DNA of 64,000 nucleotides from Bifidobacterium catenulatum DSM 16992 = JCM 1194 = LMG 11043 (GCF_001025195.1 NZ_AP012325.1:1488001-1552000), one strand, 5' to 3'; positions 1 through 9,731 are shown, counted from the stretch's first letter. Notes: generated by a model not told the origin, from the letters alone. Translations and numbers: made by a program.

Positions 1-1424
1 GTTGTCGAGTGATCTGCGGAGGTTGCTGGTTCCGGTGTGAAGGAGGGCGGGACGGTCGGCAAGGTTCCGAGATTGATCGATTCGGTATTAACCTGCGGAA
101 GGTTCGGCGTCGACAGGCTTGGCATGCGCGGGGTAAACGTGTCTTCGACCGGATTGGGAGCGTCGATGTTCTGAGCCATCTGCGCCAAGGCAGCCAACGA
201 AGAATCAGGAGCGATGTTGATGCCGTGAGACTCTTCTGGCTGATGCACGACCGGAGTGTCTGGAATCACAGGAGCCGCAGGCGCGGACGGAGCATCATAG
301 CTCGGCGTGTCATCATCGGAAAGCGGATTGAACGCTTCGGTTTCCGTTCCTGCGGAAGATGGCTCCTCGGCAACCGCATTGGACGCTTTGAACAGGTGTG
401 CCAACGACTGTTCCGGAGCTGCTGGAGCAACCGGAGCAGCCTGAGGTTCCGGCGTTACAGGAGCTGCCGGAGTTACCGGAGCCGGCGGGGTGCTGATGGT
501 TGGCTGGAACACAGGCGGAACCACAGGAGCATGCGTCGGCGCAGCGGTCTGCGCGGCCGGAATGCTCACCGGGGACGTTGCAGGCGTGGTAAAAATTTCA
601 CGTTCCGCCTTATTCAAAGCGTCGAAGGAGTCAGTGCTGTTTTGAACCTGAGCGGGCTGCGCAATAGGTTCTGCGGAAACGGCTGGAACGGCGAATAGCG
701 GCGAGACCACCTGCGTCTCTTGGGATGCCAGACTGGTTGCGGACGGATTTACTGCGGCCATCGCGCTTTCGGAGGGCTCGCCCACGAAGTCGGCCACACG
801 CGCATAGGATTCGAGTCTGGTCAGCAGCTGCACGCATTCGTTCAGGTAATAATCCACCTGACGCTCGTCATAGCCGCGCTTGCCCTTGCGTTGGGTGAAG
901 ATCACATTCGCCACGGTCTGGGAGTTCAGATCGACGAGCTTCTCGGCATCGTCTTCCGACACTTCCTCCACGCCGAGTTCGCCAGCGGCCTTCGTCAGGC
1001 ACTGATCGACGATGCGATCCACCTGCTTGCGGTCATAGCTCGGGTCTTTGCCTTCTCCCGGCTTGAAACGTTCGCCGTGCTCACGTTTGGAGTGAGCGTC
1101 AAGCTGACTGAACAGGGTTTCGGTCTGTGCCTTCCACGCCACGCGTCCATGCTGCGAAATCTCCCATGTGGTCTGCTTATCTACCACGGCACGCTCCAGC
1201 CGGGCAAGGGCCGCGTCTACCTGAGCGATCACGTAACCGCCCTTGACCAAATCGAAAGAAACATTTTGAATATCATGCTGGGTGAGTTGCGCTCCCTCAC
1301 CTTCGTATAGCATGTGCGCACGCTCAAGAAAAGCGTCCACCTGTTCGGAATCGTACCCCCACTTGCGCTTCGAAGTACGAGCGACCCCCGATGCGTTTCT
1401 CTCGGATTCAGGTTCCTGCGCCAT
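1..1424 (-). CDS. DivIVA-domain protein, 3' end outside window
   Basis: This frame is open from an ATG at 1424 to the window edge, so the C-terminus is missing. GTAGGAGG lies just upstream of the ATG. The N-terminal part (about residues 15-250) has DivIVA-like repeats: a 'GYDSEQVDAFLERA' unit near the start and a second 'GYDERQVDYYLNEC' unit near residue 190, the form seen in actinobacterial DivIVA-domain proteins. The rest is a long Pro/Ala/Thr-rich, probably disordered tail. Such proteins usually take part in polar growth or septum placement in the cytoplasm. This is not classical Wag31/DivIVA, because the coiled coil is short and the tail long. The specific role is unknown. Confidence 0.75.
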   Translation of the reverse strand, partial: MAQEPESERNASGVARTSKRKWGYDSEQVDAFLERAHMLYEGEGAQLTQHDIQNVSFDLVKGGYVIAQVDAALARLERAVVDKQTTWEISQHGRVAWKAQTETLFSQLDAHSKREHGERFKPGEGKDPSYDRKQVDRIVDQCLTKAAGELGVEEVSEDDAEKLVDLNSQTVANVIFTQRKGKRGYDERQVDYYLNECVQLLTRLESYARVADFVGEPSESAMAAVNPSATSLASQETQVVSPLFAVPAVSAEPIAQPAQVQNSTDSFDALNKAEREIFTTPATSPVSIPAAQTAAPTHAPVVPPVFQPTISTPPAPVTPAAPVTPEPQAAPVAPAAPEQSLAHLFKASNAVAEEPSSAGTETEAFNPLSDDDTPSYDAPSAPAAPVIPDTPVVHQPEESHGINIAPDSSLAALAQMAQNIDAPNPVEDTFTPRMPSLSTPNLPQVNTESINLGTLPTVPPSFTPEPATSADHST

Positions 1425-1589
1425 TGGCTATCGACCTCCTACTGCACTACTCAACGCAACTACTTTACGTGATTGATTCGACGCTTGCCTTTTTCGTGTA
1501 GAAAAATCAGTGAATCGACACTCAAATCGCACCGTTTTTTTCACGCATGCTCCATGGGAGGAACCTCTTACCTGGCAACGCGACACACG

Positions 1590-1618
1590 TTGAGACTGTC
1601 GCTGGCAACGAATACTGT
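1590..1618 (+). promoter_or_regulatory. Promoter of tRNA-Val
   Basis: TTGAGA at 1590-1595 and TACTGT at 1613-1618 are separated by 17 bp. The predicted start lies a few bases before the mature tRNA 5' end at 1634. This is a motif match only. Confidence 0.45.
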
Positions 1619-1633
1619 ACAGTAGAGCTTTGC

Positions 1634-1707
1634 GGGCGATTAGCTCAGTTGGTTAGAGCGCCACCTTTACACGGTGGATGTCAGGGGTTCGAGTCCCTTA
1701 TCGCCCA
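1634..1707 (+). tRNA. tRNA-Val (anticodon UAC)
   Basis: The acceptor stem pairs GGGCGAT (1634-1640) with ATCGCCC (1700-1706), with discriminator A at 1707. A D-arm is followed by the anticodon stem CCACC/GGTGG enclosing TTTACAC, so the anticodon is TAC at 1668-1670, decoding GUA and GUG. The T-arm holds GGTTCGAGTCC. CCA is not encoded. The gene stands alone between the DivIVA-domain gene and the DUF3052 gene. Confidence 0.97.
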
Positions 1708-1883
1708 CCTTTTGTTTCCGCAGAAGATAAGCCGTTCCGGCTCTTCTGATATTCCCAATTGTCTCGCGTGCACGTCAGCAAAGTCATGACTTTTGTCAAG
1801 GTTTTGCCAAAGCCTCCGTCAACGCTTACCAATTCAATATAGACAATTTCATGGAAACATCTTCTTCGACCGCTTTCGCAAGT

Positions 1884-1919
1884 AAAAAAGGCTTGGAATC
1901 GTGTGATTCCAAGCCTTTA
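1884..1919 (-). terminator. Rho-independent terminator of the DUF3052 gene
   Basis: An inverted repeat with arms AAGGCTTGGAATC and GATTCCAAGCCTT around a 4-nt loop is followed on the minus strand by a T6 run. It lies about 55 bp past the stop of the DUF3052 gene. Confidence 0.85.
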
Positions 1920-1973
1920 TATGAGCGCCCGACCTTGGCCATGCATGCCGCGAGGCGGGCAAAACGAATACGA

Positions 1974-2399
1974 TCAGCGGCCTTTACCGAATGCGCGCAG
2001 ATGGATGCCGTTCCAGTCACCACTGACGGTCAGCGGCGTGGCTGCATTCATGCCGGCAGTCTTCGCGGCGGACTGTACGGTGCTTGAACTTGCCGCGCCC
2101 GGACGTCCCGGCTTCGGGGTGAGCACCCACAATGGACCATCGTCTCCAAGGACCGCATACGCATCGACGATGGTGTCAGACAATTCGTCTTCGTCATCGC
2201 CGTCGCGCCACCAGATAATCACGCCATCAACGGCGGAATCATAGTCCTCGTCGACCAGCTCCTCACCGGTCAGATCCTCGATCTTGGCGCGGATCGAGTC
2301 GTCCACATCATCGTCCCACAGCCATTCCTGTACCAGGTCGCCGGCGTGGAAACCGAATTCTTCAGCGTTATCAGATGCCGTTTGATTCACGTTCGTCAA
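1974..2399 (-). CDS. DUF3052 family protein
   Basis: A 141-residue acidic cytoplasmic protein. The N-terminal 'FGFHAGDLVQEWLWDDDVD' and the central 'DGVIIWWRDGD' segments are typical of the actinobacterial DUF3052 family. A conserved 'GPLWVLTPKPGRPG' stretch follows. No signal peptide or membrane segment is visible. The biochemical function of the family is not established. It forms a single unit closed by a strong terminator. Confidence 0.85.
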   Translation of the reverse strand: MTNVNQTASDNAEEFGFHAGDLVQEWLWDDDVDDSIRAKIEDLTGEELVDEDYDSAVDGVIIWWRDGDDEDELSDTIVDAYAVLGDDGPLWVLTPKPGRPGAASSSTVQSAAKTAGMNAATPLTVSGDWNGIHLRAFGKGR

Positions 2400-2486
2400 T
2401 ATACCAACACTGCTCGAACATATACGTTACGAACCGTAGAATTGCCCACTTTGCGAGATTGTTTTTATATATGCGTTAAGAATGCG

Positions 2487-3371
2487 TCACTCTTCCGCGG
2501 AGCATTGCGGCAAGGATGCACCCTTGCCGTCTCGGATGGCGATCAGCGCATCGTACGCCTCCTGCAAAGTGGACACCTTCACCACGTTCAAGCCTTCCGG
2601 AATATGTCCCACAACGCTGGAACAATTGGATTCCGGGGCGAGGAACCAGGTTGCGCCATCGCGTTTCGCTCCTAGCATCTTCAAACGGATGCCTCCGATT
2701 TCACCGACTTCACCTTTGTCGTTCATCGTGCCCGTTCCCGCAATGATCTTACCCCCGGAAAGTTTTTCACCAGTCACCTTGTCGATCAGACCAAGCGTGT
2801 ACATCATGCCCGCCGACGGTCCGCCAATGTCATCCACATGCATGGACACCTTCATGCCGGACACGTCATAACCATGCTCTTCCAGGAACTTTTTCGCCGC
2901 CGCGGTGGCAGAATCCTGCGATGACGTCATCTCCTTGTCGCTGGAATCCTTGTATTCCTCTGCGGTCTGCCCAACAGGAACCACCGCCTCCTGAGGTATC
3001 ACCGTGGATTTCGAATCGGCCCACGCCACCAATGCCTGCGCGTTCGACACCGGGTATCCTGGCACACCTGAAGCATTGACCGTGACCAACAGCAGCTGGC
3101 CTGAATCCTTATACGTTTTCACACCGGAAACGGCGACGACCTGCTTGCCGGAAACCTCCCCGAGCACATTCTGCGTCGGACCGGGCATCTGCACCACATA
3201 TGCGCTGGGCATAATCAACACCAATACGCACAGTACCGCCACTACCGGCCCTGCAAGATAACGCCATGAACGCGCGGACAGCCAACCTTCCGCGTTTATC
3301 AGCCATCGTTTGACACGTCCCGGAGCACCGTTACGTGTGTTTTTGCCGTAAATTCGTCGTGTTTCCTTCAT
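2487..3371 (-). CDS. PDZ / Lon-type S16 serine protease, membrane anchored
   Basis: I start at the ATG at 3371 because GGGAGG lies 10 bp upstream; an upstream in-frame ATG would overlap that ribosome site. The 294-residue product has a basic N-terminus, one membrane segment at about residues 40-60, a PDZ-like region, and a C-terminal Lon-type protease domain with catalytic Ser186 in GGPSAGM and Lys231 in GGIRLKMLG. This is the YlbL / Rv3194c-type protein of Gram-positives and actinobacteria, with the protease domain outside the membrane. Its divergence from the DUF2342 gene is conserved in actinobacteria. The substrate is unknown. Confidence 0.85.
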   Translation of the reverse strand: MKETRRIYGKNTRNGAPGRVKRWLINAEGWLSARSWRYLAGPVVAVLCVLVLIMPSAYVVQMPGPTQNVLGEVSGKQVVAVSGVKTYKDSGQLLLVTVNASGVPGYPVSNAQALVAWADSKSTVIPQEAVVPVGQTAEEYKDSSDKEMTSSQDSATAAAKKFLEEHGYDVSGMKVSMHVDDIGGPSAGMMYTLGLIDKVTGEKLSGGKIIAGTGTMNDKGEVGEIGGIRLKMLGAKRDGATWFLAPESNCSSVVGHIPEGLNVVKVSTLQEAYDALIAIRDGKGASLPQCSAEE

Positions 3372-3446
3372 CTTGGGCATACCTCCCATAGCATAGTATG
3401 GAACCAACCAAACTTGAAAAAACGCTTAGGAAAAGGCAGGGCCGGC

Positions 3447-5024
3447 ATGGACGAGAACGCGATCCGCCAATGGTTTATCGATTGTTTCGGACCAATTCAA
3501 GGCGAGATGGCATGGAACCAGTTTTCCAATATGCCGGAAGAGTTGCGCGACCAGCTGATGAGTCAGGATGTAAGCAAGCTTCCCAAACCGGCTGAAGTCA
3601 GGTCTATGATGCAGGCGTTCACCGCGGGCGGACTCAACACTTTCGGAGACATTCAGCACATTACCGAAGAAGGTCCAATCAACGTCAAATTGGCGAAATC
3701 ATTGGCATTGCAGCAGGCCAATGGCGAGGGATCTGAAACCAGCGTGAGCGCGGAATACGGAGAGATGGCCCGCCGTGCCATCAGCGAGGCGAATCTGTGG
3801 CTCGATACCGCCTGCGAGTTCAATCCCGCACAGGGCGAGACGCAGGTGCTCACCCGCGCTGGATGGGTGGAAGGCTGTATCGATTCCTGGGCGCAGTTCG
3901 CATCTCCCATAGCCGAGTCGATGAGCGACGCACTGGCTTCGATTTTGTCTCAGCGCTTTGGAGATTCGGAGTTTCATACGGAAGTTTCCGGCATTTTCGC
4001 TGGTCCGGTGCAGATTCCGATTCCTGATGATATGAAGGATCCGGCAAAGCTGATGCGTTTCGTCGGCAACACGTCGTTTGCCATGCAGCTGGGACGCGCT
4101 GCCGGTGATCTGTCGCATGAGGTGCGCGGCAGTTTCGACCAAGGTATTTCGCTGCTGAAGAATCCGGCTGGCGGCCTGATCGTACAGAACATCGTCGAAT
4201 ACGCCAAATCCTTGGAAATCGACGTGACCGAGGTAATGAGCTATCTTGCATTGCAGGAGCTCGCCCATTCGCGCCTGTATGCTTCCGTGCCGTGGCTGAT
4301 GCCACGCTTCGAAGCGCTGTTGGGCAAGTATGCCCGTGGCACCAGCATCGATTTGGACGCCATGGAGGAGCAGATCCGCGATGCGCAGTCCGTCGATCCG
4401 GATTCCATGGCCGACGCAGTGAACATCACCAAGGTGGCGTTCCCCGACACGCCTGAACAACAGCAGGCCATGAAATCGCTGGAGAATCTGCTCGCCTTGG
4501 TCGAGGGCTGGGTAGACACCGTAGTGTGGCGCGCCGGCATGGCCCATATTCCGCATATCGAACAGCTTCGTGAGATGCTCCGCCGCGAGCGCGCCATCGG
4601 AGGCCCTGCGGAACGCACCTTCGAAAGCCTGATCGGCTTGCAATTACGCCCGAAGCGTATGCGTGAAGCGGCCGCATTGTGGGATAACATCTGCGCTACG
4701 GAAGGCGCACAGGCACGAGACGCGAAATGGTCGCATCCCGACCTGCTGCCGCAACTGCCGAATGATGACGATGGCAACGCCTCACAATCGCAGAACAACG
4801 GATCATCGGAAAACACGGAAAATACGACGTTCGCCGCTTCCAACGCAACCGGCACGGCACCACAACCCCTTGGCGATGCCGATGGCATGACCATCGATTG
4901 GGATGCCGAACTCAGCAAGCTGCTTGACGAAGAAGAGCACAAGGGCGGCGAATCCGATACCAATGGCAGCGACTCTGACGATTCCGCAGAATCTGGCAGC
5001 AACAACGAAACTGACGCCGAATAA
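3447..5024 (+). CDS. DUF2342 / zinc-dependent metalloprotease-like protein
   Basis: The product (525 residues from ATG 3447) matches the actinobacterial DUF2342 family, often named zinc-dependent metalloprotease or F420-associated hydrolase. The core motif is 'LALQELAHSRLYASVPWL' near residue 270, where an HExxH-like helix would sit; the first His appears as Gln, so metal chemistry cannot be assumed. The C-terminal 90 residues are acidic, Ser/Asn-rich and probably disordered. A TTG at 3414 is in frame but lacks a ribosome site, whereas AGGAAAAGG precedes the ATG. It diverges from the PDZ protease gene with about 75 bp between starts. Function unknown. Confidence 0.75.
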   Translation: MDENAIRQWFIDCFGPIQGEMAWNQFSNMPEELRDQLMSQDVSKLPKPAEVRSMMQAFTAGGLNTFGDIQHITEEGPINVKLAKSLALQQANGEGSETSVSAEYGEMARRAISEANLWLDTACEFNPAQGETQVLTRAGWVEGCIDSWAQFASPIAESMSDALASILSQRFGDSEFHTEVSGIFAGPVQIPIPDDMKDPAKLMRFVGNTSFAMQLGRAAGDLSHEVRGSFDQGISLLKNPAGGLIVQNIVEYAKSLEIDVTEVMSYLALQELAHSRLYASVPWLMPRFEALLGKYARGTSIDLDAMEEQIRDAQSVDPDSMADAVNITKVAFPDTPEQQQAMKSLENLLALVEGWVDTVVWRAGMAHIPHIEQLREMLRRERAIGGPAERTFESLIGLQLRPKRMREAAALWDNICATEGAQARDAKWSHPDLLPQLPNDDDGNASQSQNNGSSENTENTTFAASNATGTAPQPLGDADGMTIDWDAELSKLLDEEEHKGGESDTNGSDSDDSAESGSNNETDAE

Positions 5025-5046
5025 TCACGCTATTCCGTTAGCAGTA

Positions 5047-6555
5047 TCAGCGGAAGAAGCGTGACACCCGTCGTGCCCTTTCGCCCTCATTGCCTTCACG
5101 GGTGCGCGCATATGAAACGTCAAGCGTGTCCTCAGCGCGCGTCACAGCCACATACATGAGTCTGCGCTCCTCTTCAAGCACTTCGCCCTCCTGCGGGGCT
5201 CCATACGGTATGAGCCCTTCCGAACAGCCGATGAGAAATACGTGTTTGAATTCCAAGCCTTTGGACGCGTGGATGGTGGAAATGGTCACGCCGCTCAAAT
5301 CCGCGCCGACGCCCAATGCTTCCAACATGGCCAATCTGGTTTGTGCATCGTCGGAAAGCGCGGAATTCTGCCATCCGCTATCCCTGCGCACGCGGTATCT
5401 TAGATGCTGTTCGCCCAATGCCTTGCACAGGATTTTCTGCTGTGCGTTGACTCTGGTGAGAATCGCGCAATCGGCCGACGACTCCCCCGCATCCACCAGT
5501 TTGCGAATACGTGCCGCTACGCCTTGTGCCTCTTCCCAATCACTGCCGTATATGGTTTCCGCAACCCTTCGCCCTTTGCTCCTTTCAGAGCTGAGCTTCA
5601 GATAATCGGCCCGTTGCGGCGATGCCGCAAGCACACGATTGGCATAGTTGACGATCTGCGGCGTGGAACGGTAGTCGTTGTTGAGGTTGATGTCTGCGGT
5701 GAGCGGACCGAATTCCGAAGCGAAATTGAGCAGACTGTAACTGCTTGCGCCTGCGAACGAGTAAATGGTTTGTGCGGGATCTCCTACCACGCAGATATTG
5801 CGGTTTGAGCCGAGCCATCGGGTGAGCAAGCGGTGTTGCAGTGGCGAAACGTCCTGATATTCGTCGACGGTGAGCCATGCGATATTGGAGCGGATGGCTG
5901 AGGCTACGTCTTCATCGCTTTCCATCAAATGGCATACAATCAGCAGAATATCGTCGAAATCGATTTCGTTGCGATTTGTTTTTTCCGCTTCATACGCTTT
6001 GTATACGTCTACGAATTGGCTTGGTTCAAGACCTGAAGGCGGTTGACGATGCATTGCCGCGCAAACGCGCGCGTAATCTTCCGGCGAGATCAGCGAGATT
6101 TTGCACCAGTTGATTTCCGTCTGCAAGTTGCGTATGGTGTCGTCATCCACCTGAAAGGTGGTGACGCGACGCAGCGAACGCTCCACCAGTTCCCGCGGAT
6201 TTCGACAGATGAATGGCATAGGCCCTTCGCACACGTCCGGCCAAATCTGGCGAAGCTGGTGGAGGGCCGCGGAGTGGAAGGTCGCGGCTTTGACGTCAGC
6301 TGCGACATCAAGCTTCGACAGTCGGCTGCGCATTTCCGCCGCCGCCTTGACGGAGAACGTGACCGCCATCGTGCTTCGTGGATTCCATGCTTTGGTTGCG
6401 CACGCATAAGCGATTCTGCGGGTTACGGTTCGCGTTTTGCCAGCGCCCGCGCCCGCGATGATGCGCACCGGACCGTCCACTGCCGTTGCGGCAGCCCGTT
6501 GCGCATCATCTAATCCGTCGAGAATTTCTTCCACTGTTGCACTCATGCGTTCCAT
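5047..6555 (-). CDS. UvrD/Rep-family superfamily 1 DNA helicase, short form
   Basis: A 502-residue SF1A helicase. It has Walker A GAGAGKT (about 35-41), Walker B 'VDEYQD', motif III 'GDPAQTIYSFAGA', motif V 'TIHASKGLEFKHV' and motif VI 'YVAVTRAED'. It ends right after motif VI, so the HRDC C-terminus of actinobacterial UvrD2 (about 700 residues) is absent. ATP-driven 3'-5' unwinding in DNA repair is the family role. Placement next to DUF2342 and near DUF3107 matches the actinobacterial uvrD2 neighbourhood. It converges with the DUF2342 gene, with 22 bp between stops. ATGs at 6555 and 6546 are both possible starts. Confidence 0.9.
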   Translation of the reverse strand: MERMSATVEEILDGLDDAQRAAATAVDGPVRIIAGAGAGKTRTVTRRIAYACATKAWNPRSTMAVTFSVKAAAEMRSRLSKLDVAADVKAATFHSAALHQLRQIWPDVCEGPMPFICRNPRELVERSLRRVTTFQVDDDTIRNLQTEINWCKISLISPEDYARVCAAMHRQPPSGLEPSQFVDVYKAYEAEKTNRNEIDFDDILLIVCHLMESDEDVASAIRSNIAWLTVDEYQDVSPLQHRLLTRWLGSNRNICVVGDPAQTIYSFAGASSYSLLNFASEFGPLTADINLNNDYRSTPQIVNYANRVLAASPQRADYLKLSSERSKGRRVAETIYGSDWEEAQGVAARIRKLVDAGESSADCAILTRVNAQQKILCKALGEQHLRYRVRRDSGWQNSALSDDAQTRLAMLEALGVGADLSGVTISTIHASKGLEFKHVFLIGCSEGLIPYGAPQEGEVLEEERRLMYVAVTRAEDTLDVSYARTREGNEGERARRVSRFFR

Positions 6556-6742
6556 TGTGGCAGATTGCCGTTATCGGCGCATGCGTTTTCATGAGATGTC
6601 ATTGCATGTCTTGCCTGGCTGCACCCAATATGCCCGTCATGACGGCGCAATATGATGCAACGTCGATTTACTGGCGGTTGGCCAGCAGTTTTACGGGCAA
6701 GTCGGCGCCACTTCGCCCCTACTGTGTATTAAGGTTGGAACT

Positions 6743-8302
6743 GTGACCGAACGAAGCGAATTTATGATGGCTGCCCTGACCAGCGCGACAATGCCCAATG
6801 CCGCCATTGCCGGCGCGCGCGCCAGCGAACAGACCAATCCGACCGACGAAGGGTATGGAGTAGACCATGCCGTGGTTCAGGATGCGGCAGGCAAACTGTA
6901 TGACGTGTTCGCATCCAACACACCTGAAGGCCGTAAACGTCTTGCCGGTCGCGTGCGCGCTGCGCAGACGCTCGCGCACGCCCGCGAATTAGGCGGATTA
7001 GGTTTTGCCGTCGATCGCATAGTGGCTTTTTCCAACGGCGATTTGAAGCATTCCTCCACTGGAGACACGTCCGTGCTCGTAGCCATCCATCATGTGGGTC
7101 AGGCGCGGCCGCTGGAGCTGCTGACTTTGGATGATTGTTCCAGCGTAGGCACCGCTTTGGGGGCGATTCATCGCCTTCGCCCCGACTTCTTGCAGGAAGC
7201 GGGCTATCCGACGTTTGCCACCGGCCAGATTCGCGCACAGCTGACCGCCTGGATCAAACGGTTGTGCCAAGCCGGGCATGTTCCGCAGGAGATCACCACC
7301 AGTTGGGCGAATATTCTTGAGACCGACGGACTATGGTCGTTCTCCACTTGCCCAGTGCACGGCGGATTGCGTGACGGCGATTTACTGTTCTCCGGTTCGT
7401 CCATCACCGCGGTCACGAATTGGCAGGACATGCAGGTAAACGATCCTGCCCGCGATTTGGCTTGGATTTTCGCCAAACTTGATGAGAATCACCGTAACGC
7501 TCTGCTTTCCGCATATGGTCGCATGTTGGGCAACCGTTTGGATGATCTGATTATGCTGCGCGCCAATCTGTGGCTGCAGATGGAACAGGTCGGCGATTTC
7601 ATTTCCGCTTTGAACAAGGCGGACAACGCCAAGATTATGCAATTCAAGGCGCAGGTGGAACGTTTGGCACACCAGTTGGGTGTCACCACGGCGAAGAATC
7701 GCGCACAAACCAAATCGAAGCAGGAAGCCAAGGATCGTCCCCAGCGCCCGCCGAGCACAATCACCGTAGGCACGTTGCTGAACGAATCGGAGCGTCGCCG
7801 TAACGCGGCCGCGCAGCAGAATGATTCCGACACGACCGGTGAACGTCATATCGATGCTGTGAATATGGATGATTCCACTGGAGATTTCGACGTAACCGGC
7901 GATTTCGACGCGACCGACTCCCAGCCGGTCCGCAAGACGAAGAAAATCGTCAACGATGCGACGGAAGCGTTTGTACCGGCCGGAACCCAGCAATCACAAG
8001 CACCGTCAGACAGTACGAATGAGCGTGAGGCGACCTCGGTCAGCACTTTCATTCCGGAACGTTCCGCAAAAGAACGGCACGAATCCATGCCGTCAAGTTC
8101 CACCATGGTAATCAGCAGGCTGGAAACGGCCGACGGCAACGACGATACGAATGAGGAATCGATTCCCGCATCGCACAGCGAGGCCGCGACCGTACTCATT
8201 CCTCTGTTGGAGCGAGATGAGGCGACCATGCAGAAAGCGCAGGCGCAGATTAATCGATGGGAGACGGAAGACGCCACCGATGAGAAGCCACGCGTAGAAT
8301 AG
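6743..8302 (+). CDS. Phosphotransferase (APH-like fold) with degenerate catalytic motifs
   Basis: A 519-residue protein from a GTG start. The N-terminal 310 residues resemble aminoglycoside-phosphotransferase-like kinases: 'CPVHGGLRDGDLLFSG' sits where the Brenner box HGDLxxxN should be, and 'NWQDMQVNDPARDLAW' corresponds to the D(W/F)xxxxxGdPxxDLA metal-binding box. Key acids are changed: HGG instead of HGD and NW instead of DW. It may therefore be a pseudokinase. The C-terminal 200 residues are polar, Asp/Ser/Thr-rich and probably disordered. It diverges from uvrD and precedes the DUF3107 gene by 60 bp. The substrate is unknown. Confidence 0.65.
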   Translation: MTERSEFMMAALTSATMPNAAIAGARASEQTNPTDEGYGVDHAVVQDAAGKLYDVFASNTPEGRKRLAGRVRAAQTLAHARELGGLGFAVDRIVAFSNGDLKHSSTGDTSVLVAIHHVGQARPLELLTLDDCSSVGTALGAIHRLRPDFLQEAGYPTFATGQIRAQLTAWIKRLCQAGHVPQEITTSWANILETDGLWSFSTCPVHGGLRDGDLLFSGSSITAVTNWQDMQVNDPARDLAWIFAKLDENHRNALLSAYGRMLGNRLDDLIMLRANLWLQMEQVGDFISALNKADNAKIMQFKAQVERLAHQLGVTTAKNRAQTKSKQEAKDRPQRPPSTITVGTLLNESERRRNAAAQQNDSDTTGERHIDAVNMDDSTGDFDVTGDFDATDSQPVRKTKKIVNDATEAFVPAGTQQSQAPSDSTNEREATSVSTFIPERSAKERHESMPSSSTMVISRLETADGNDDTNEESIPASHSEAATVLIPLLERDEATMQKAQAQINRWETEDATDEKPRVE

Positions 8303-8361
8303 GCGCACATACCCGTACATACACGTGCGCATGCATTGCACATTATTACGAAGGAGCATCC

Positions 8362-8586
8362 ATGGATATTGAACTCGGCATTCAGAATGTGGCCCGCACC
8401 GTCACCTTCAGCACCGAACAAAGCGCCGATGAGGTCAACGCGGCCATCGCCAACGCCGTGGAGAACGGCAAGACCATCAATCTGACGGACGACAAGGGTC
8501 GTCGCATCGTGGTGCCGGCAGGCTCGCTTGGCTACGCCATCATCGGTTCCGAAACTAAGCACGCTGTAGGTTTCGGCAACCTCTGA
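8362..8586 (+). CDS. DUF3107 family protein
   Basis: A 74-residue protein matching the actinobacterial DUF3107 family (MDIELGIQNVARTV at the start, 'VPAGSLGYAIIGSE' near the end). AAGGAG sits 6 bp before the ATG. In actinobacteria this small gene lies near uvrD2, as here. No catalytic motif is evident. Its role is unknown; the family is often labelled ATP-binding without firm evidence. Confidence 0.9.
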   Translation: MDIELGIQNVARTVTFSTEQSADEVNAAIANAVENGKTINLTDDKGRRIVVPAGSLGYAIIGSETKHAVGFGNL

Positions 8587-8645
8587 CCCGTTCGCTTCAC
8601 CAGATTTCAGCTTCGAGCTGAAACACACGTTTTCGACGTAGCAAG

Positions 8646-8674
8646 AAAAGCCAGACGTTCGCGCCTGGCTTTTC
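8646..8674 (+). terminator. Rho-independent terminator after DUF3107 gene
   Basis: AAAAGCCAG and CTGGCTTTT form a hairpin about 60 bp past the stop, followed by T residues. The A/T-flanked symmetry means it may also work for minus-strand readthrough. Confidence 0.75.
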
Positions 8675-8762
8675 CATTTTGAGAGATCAACTCGTTCCTG
8701 GTTTCATATCGCAATTACGCATCGATGATTGCGTGTCGGTTTTTTATTTTCTCCTTCGACGA

Positions 8763-9641
8763 TTATTTGCTCAAGAGAACGCCTCGATTGATGATTTCTT
8801 GAACCGTTTCGTCATCGGTGAGGTTCTCCCCCAGCGCATTCGGTTTGCCTTTACCATGCCAATCGGATCCGCCAGTCACCAGCAGGTCGTGCCGGCGCGC
8901 AATGGTGAGCAGCCGTTCGCGTTGTTCTGGCGGATTGCCACGATGCCATACTTCCAAACCATCCAAACCTTCGGTGATGAGAGATTCAATTTGCCGGTCG
9001 GTCAGTAATGTCCGATTGCGTCGAGGGTCTCCGGCGTGGGCGATCACCACCACCCCGCCCGCACCCTTGACCGCGGCCACCACATCATGCGTGGTCGGTG
9101 ATGGCGTGGGAATGTAATATTTCGATGTTGCGCTCACCGCGTCGGAAAACGCGTCGGATCGTGTTTCATACACACCAGCCGCCACCAATGCGTCGGCGAT
9201 ATGCGGCCGGCCGATCGTGGTACGCTTGCCTTCACGCACCTGTGCAAGCACGTCATCCCATGTAATCGGAAAATCCTGCGCCATCAGTTCCACCATGCGT
9301 TTGGTGCGCCGCAATCTCGCATCGCGAGTAGACGCGAACATCTCGCTGATATCGGCATTCAGCGGATCGTATTGAAACGCGAGCATATGCACGGATACGT
9401 TCTCATCGACGGCAGTGATTTCCGTACCGCGTAACAACGGCAATCCAATCTGCCGCGAAGCATCCAACGCATCCTGCCAGCCGGAGGTCGTATCATGATC
9501 GGCAATCGCAACACCATGCAATCGCAATGATCGTGCCTCTTTCAGCAACGTACACGGCGTTTCCGTACCGTCAGAAAAAACGGTATGGCAGTGAATGTCC
9601 CAACCTTCAGCGGGCGGTGCCGCAGTACCTACGCGAATCAT
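8763..9641 (-). CDS. PHP-domain metal-dependent phosphoesterase
   Basis: A 292-residue cytoplasmic PHP protein. The metal-binding motifs are clear: 'DIHCHTVFSDGT' (His17, His19), 'IADHDTT', 'RGTEI', 'VVIAHAGDP' and 'TGGSDWHG'. Standalone PHP proteins of this size include nucleoside 3',5'-bisphosphate and RNase AM-type 5'-3' exonuclease enzymes (YciV/TrpH group), the most likely class here, although phosphatase activity on other phosphomonoesters is possible. The first open codon is a TTG at 9671; I use the ATG at 9641. It is divergent from the VKOR gene. Confidence 0.85.
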   Translation of the reverse strand: MIRVGTAAPPAEGWDIHCHTVFSDGTETPCTLLKEARSLRLHGVAIADHDTTSGWQDALDASRQIGLPLLRGTEITAVDENVSVHMLAFQYDPLNADISEMFASTRDARLRRTKRMVELMAQDFPITWDDVLAQVREGKRTTIGRPHIADALVAAGVYETRSDAFSDAVSATSKYYIPTPSPTTHDVVAAVKGAGGVVVIAHAGDPRRNRTLLTDRQIESLITEGLDGLEVWHRGNPPEQRERLLTIARRHDLLVTGGSDWHGKGKPNALGENLTDDETVQEIINRGVLLSK

Positions 9642-9731
9642 GTACCCATCGTAAGCCGTTCTTCGCCGCAACGCGGCACAATACCGCGTAAACTAGGCGA
9701 TGACAACGTTTGTATTTTGATTCAAGGATGC

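Noticed and set aside
9..698. 229-codon plus-strand ORF at the window start
   Set aside because: Arg/Gly-rich shadow of the Pro/Ala/Thr-rich tail of the DivIVA-domain protein.
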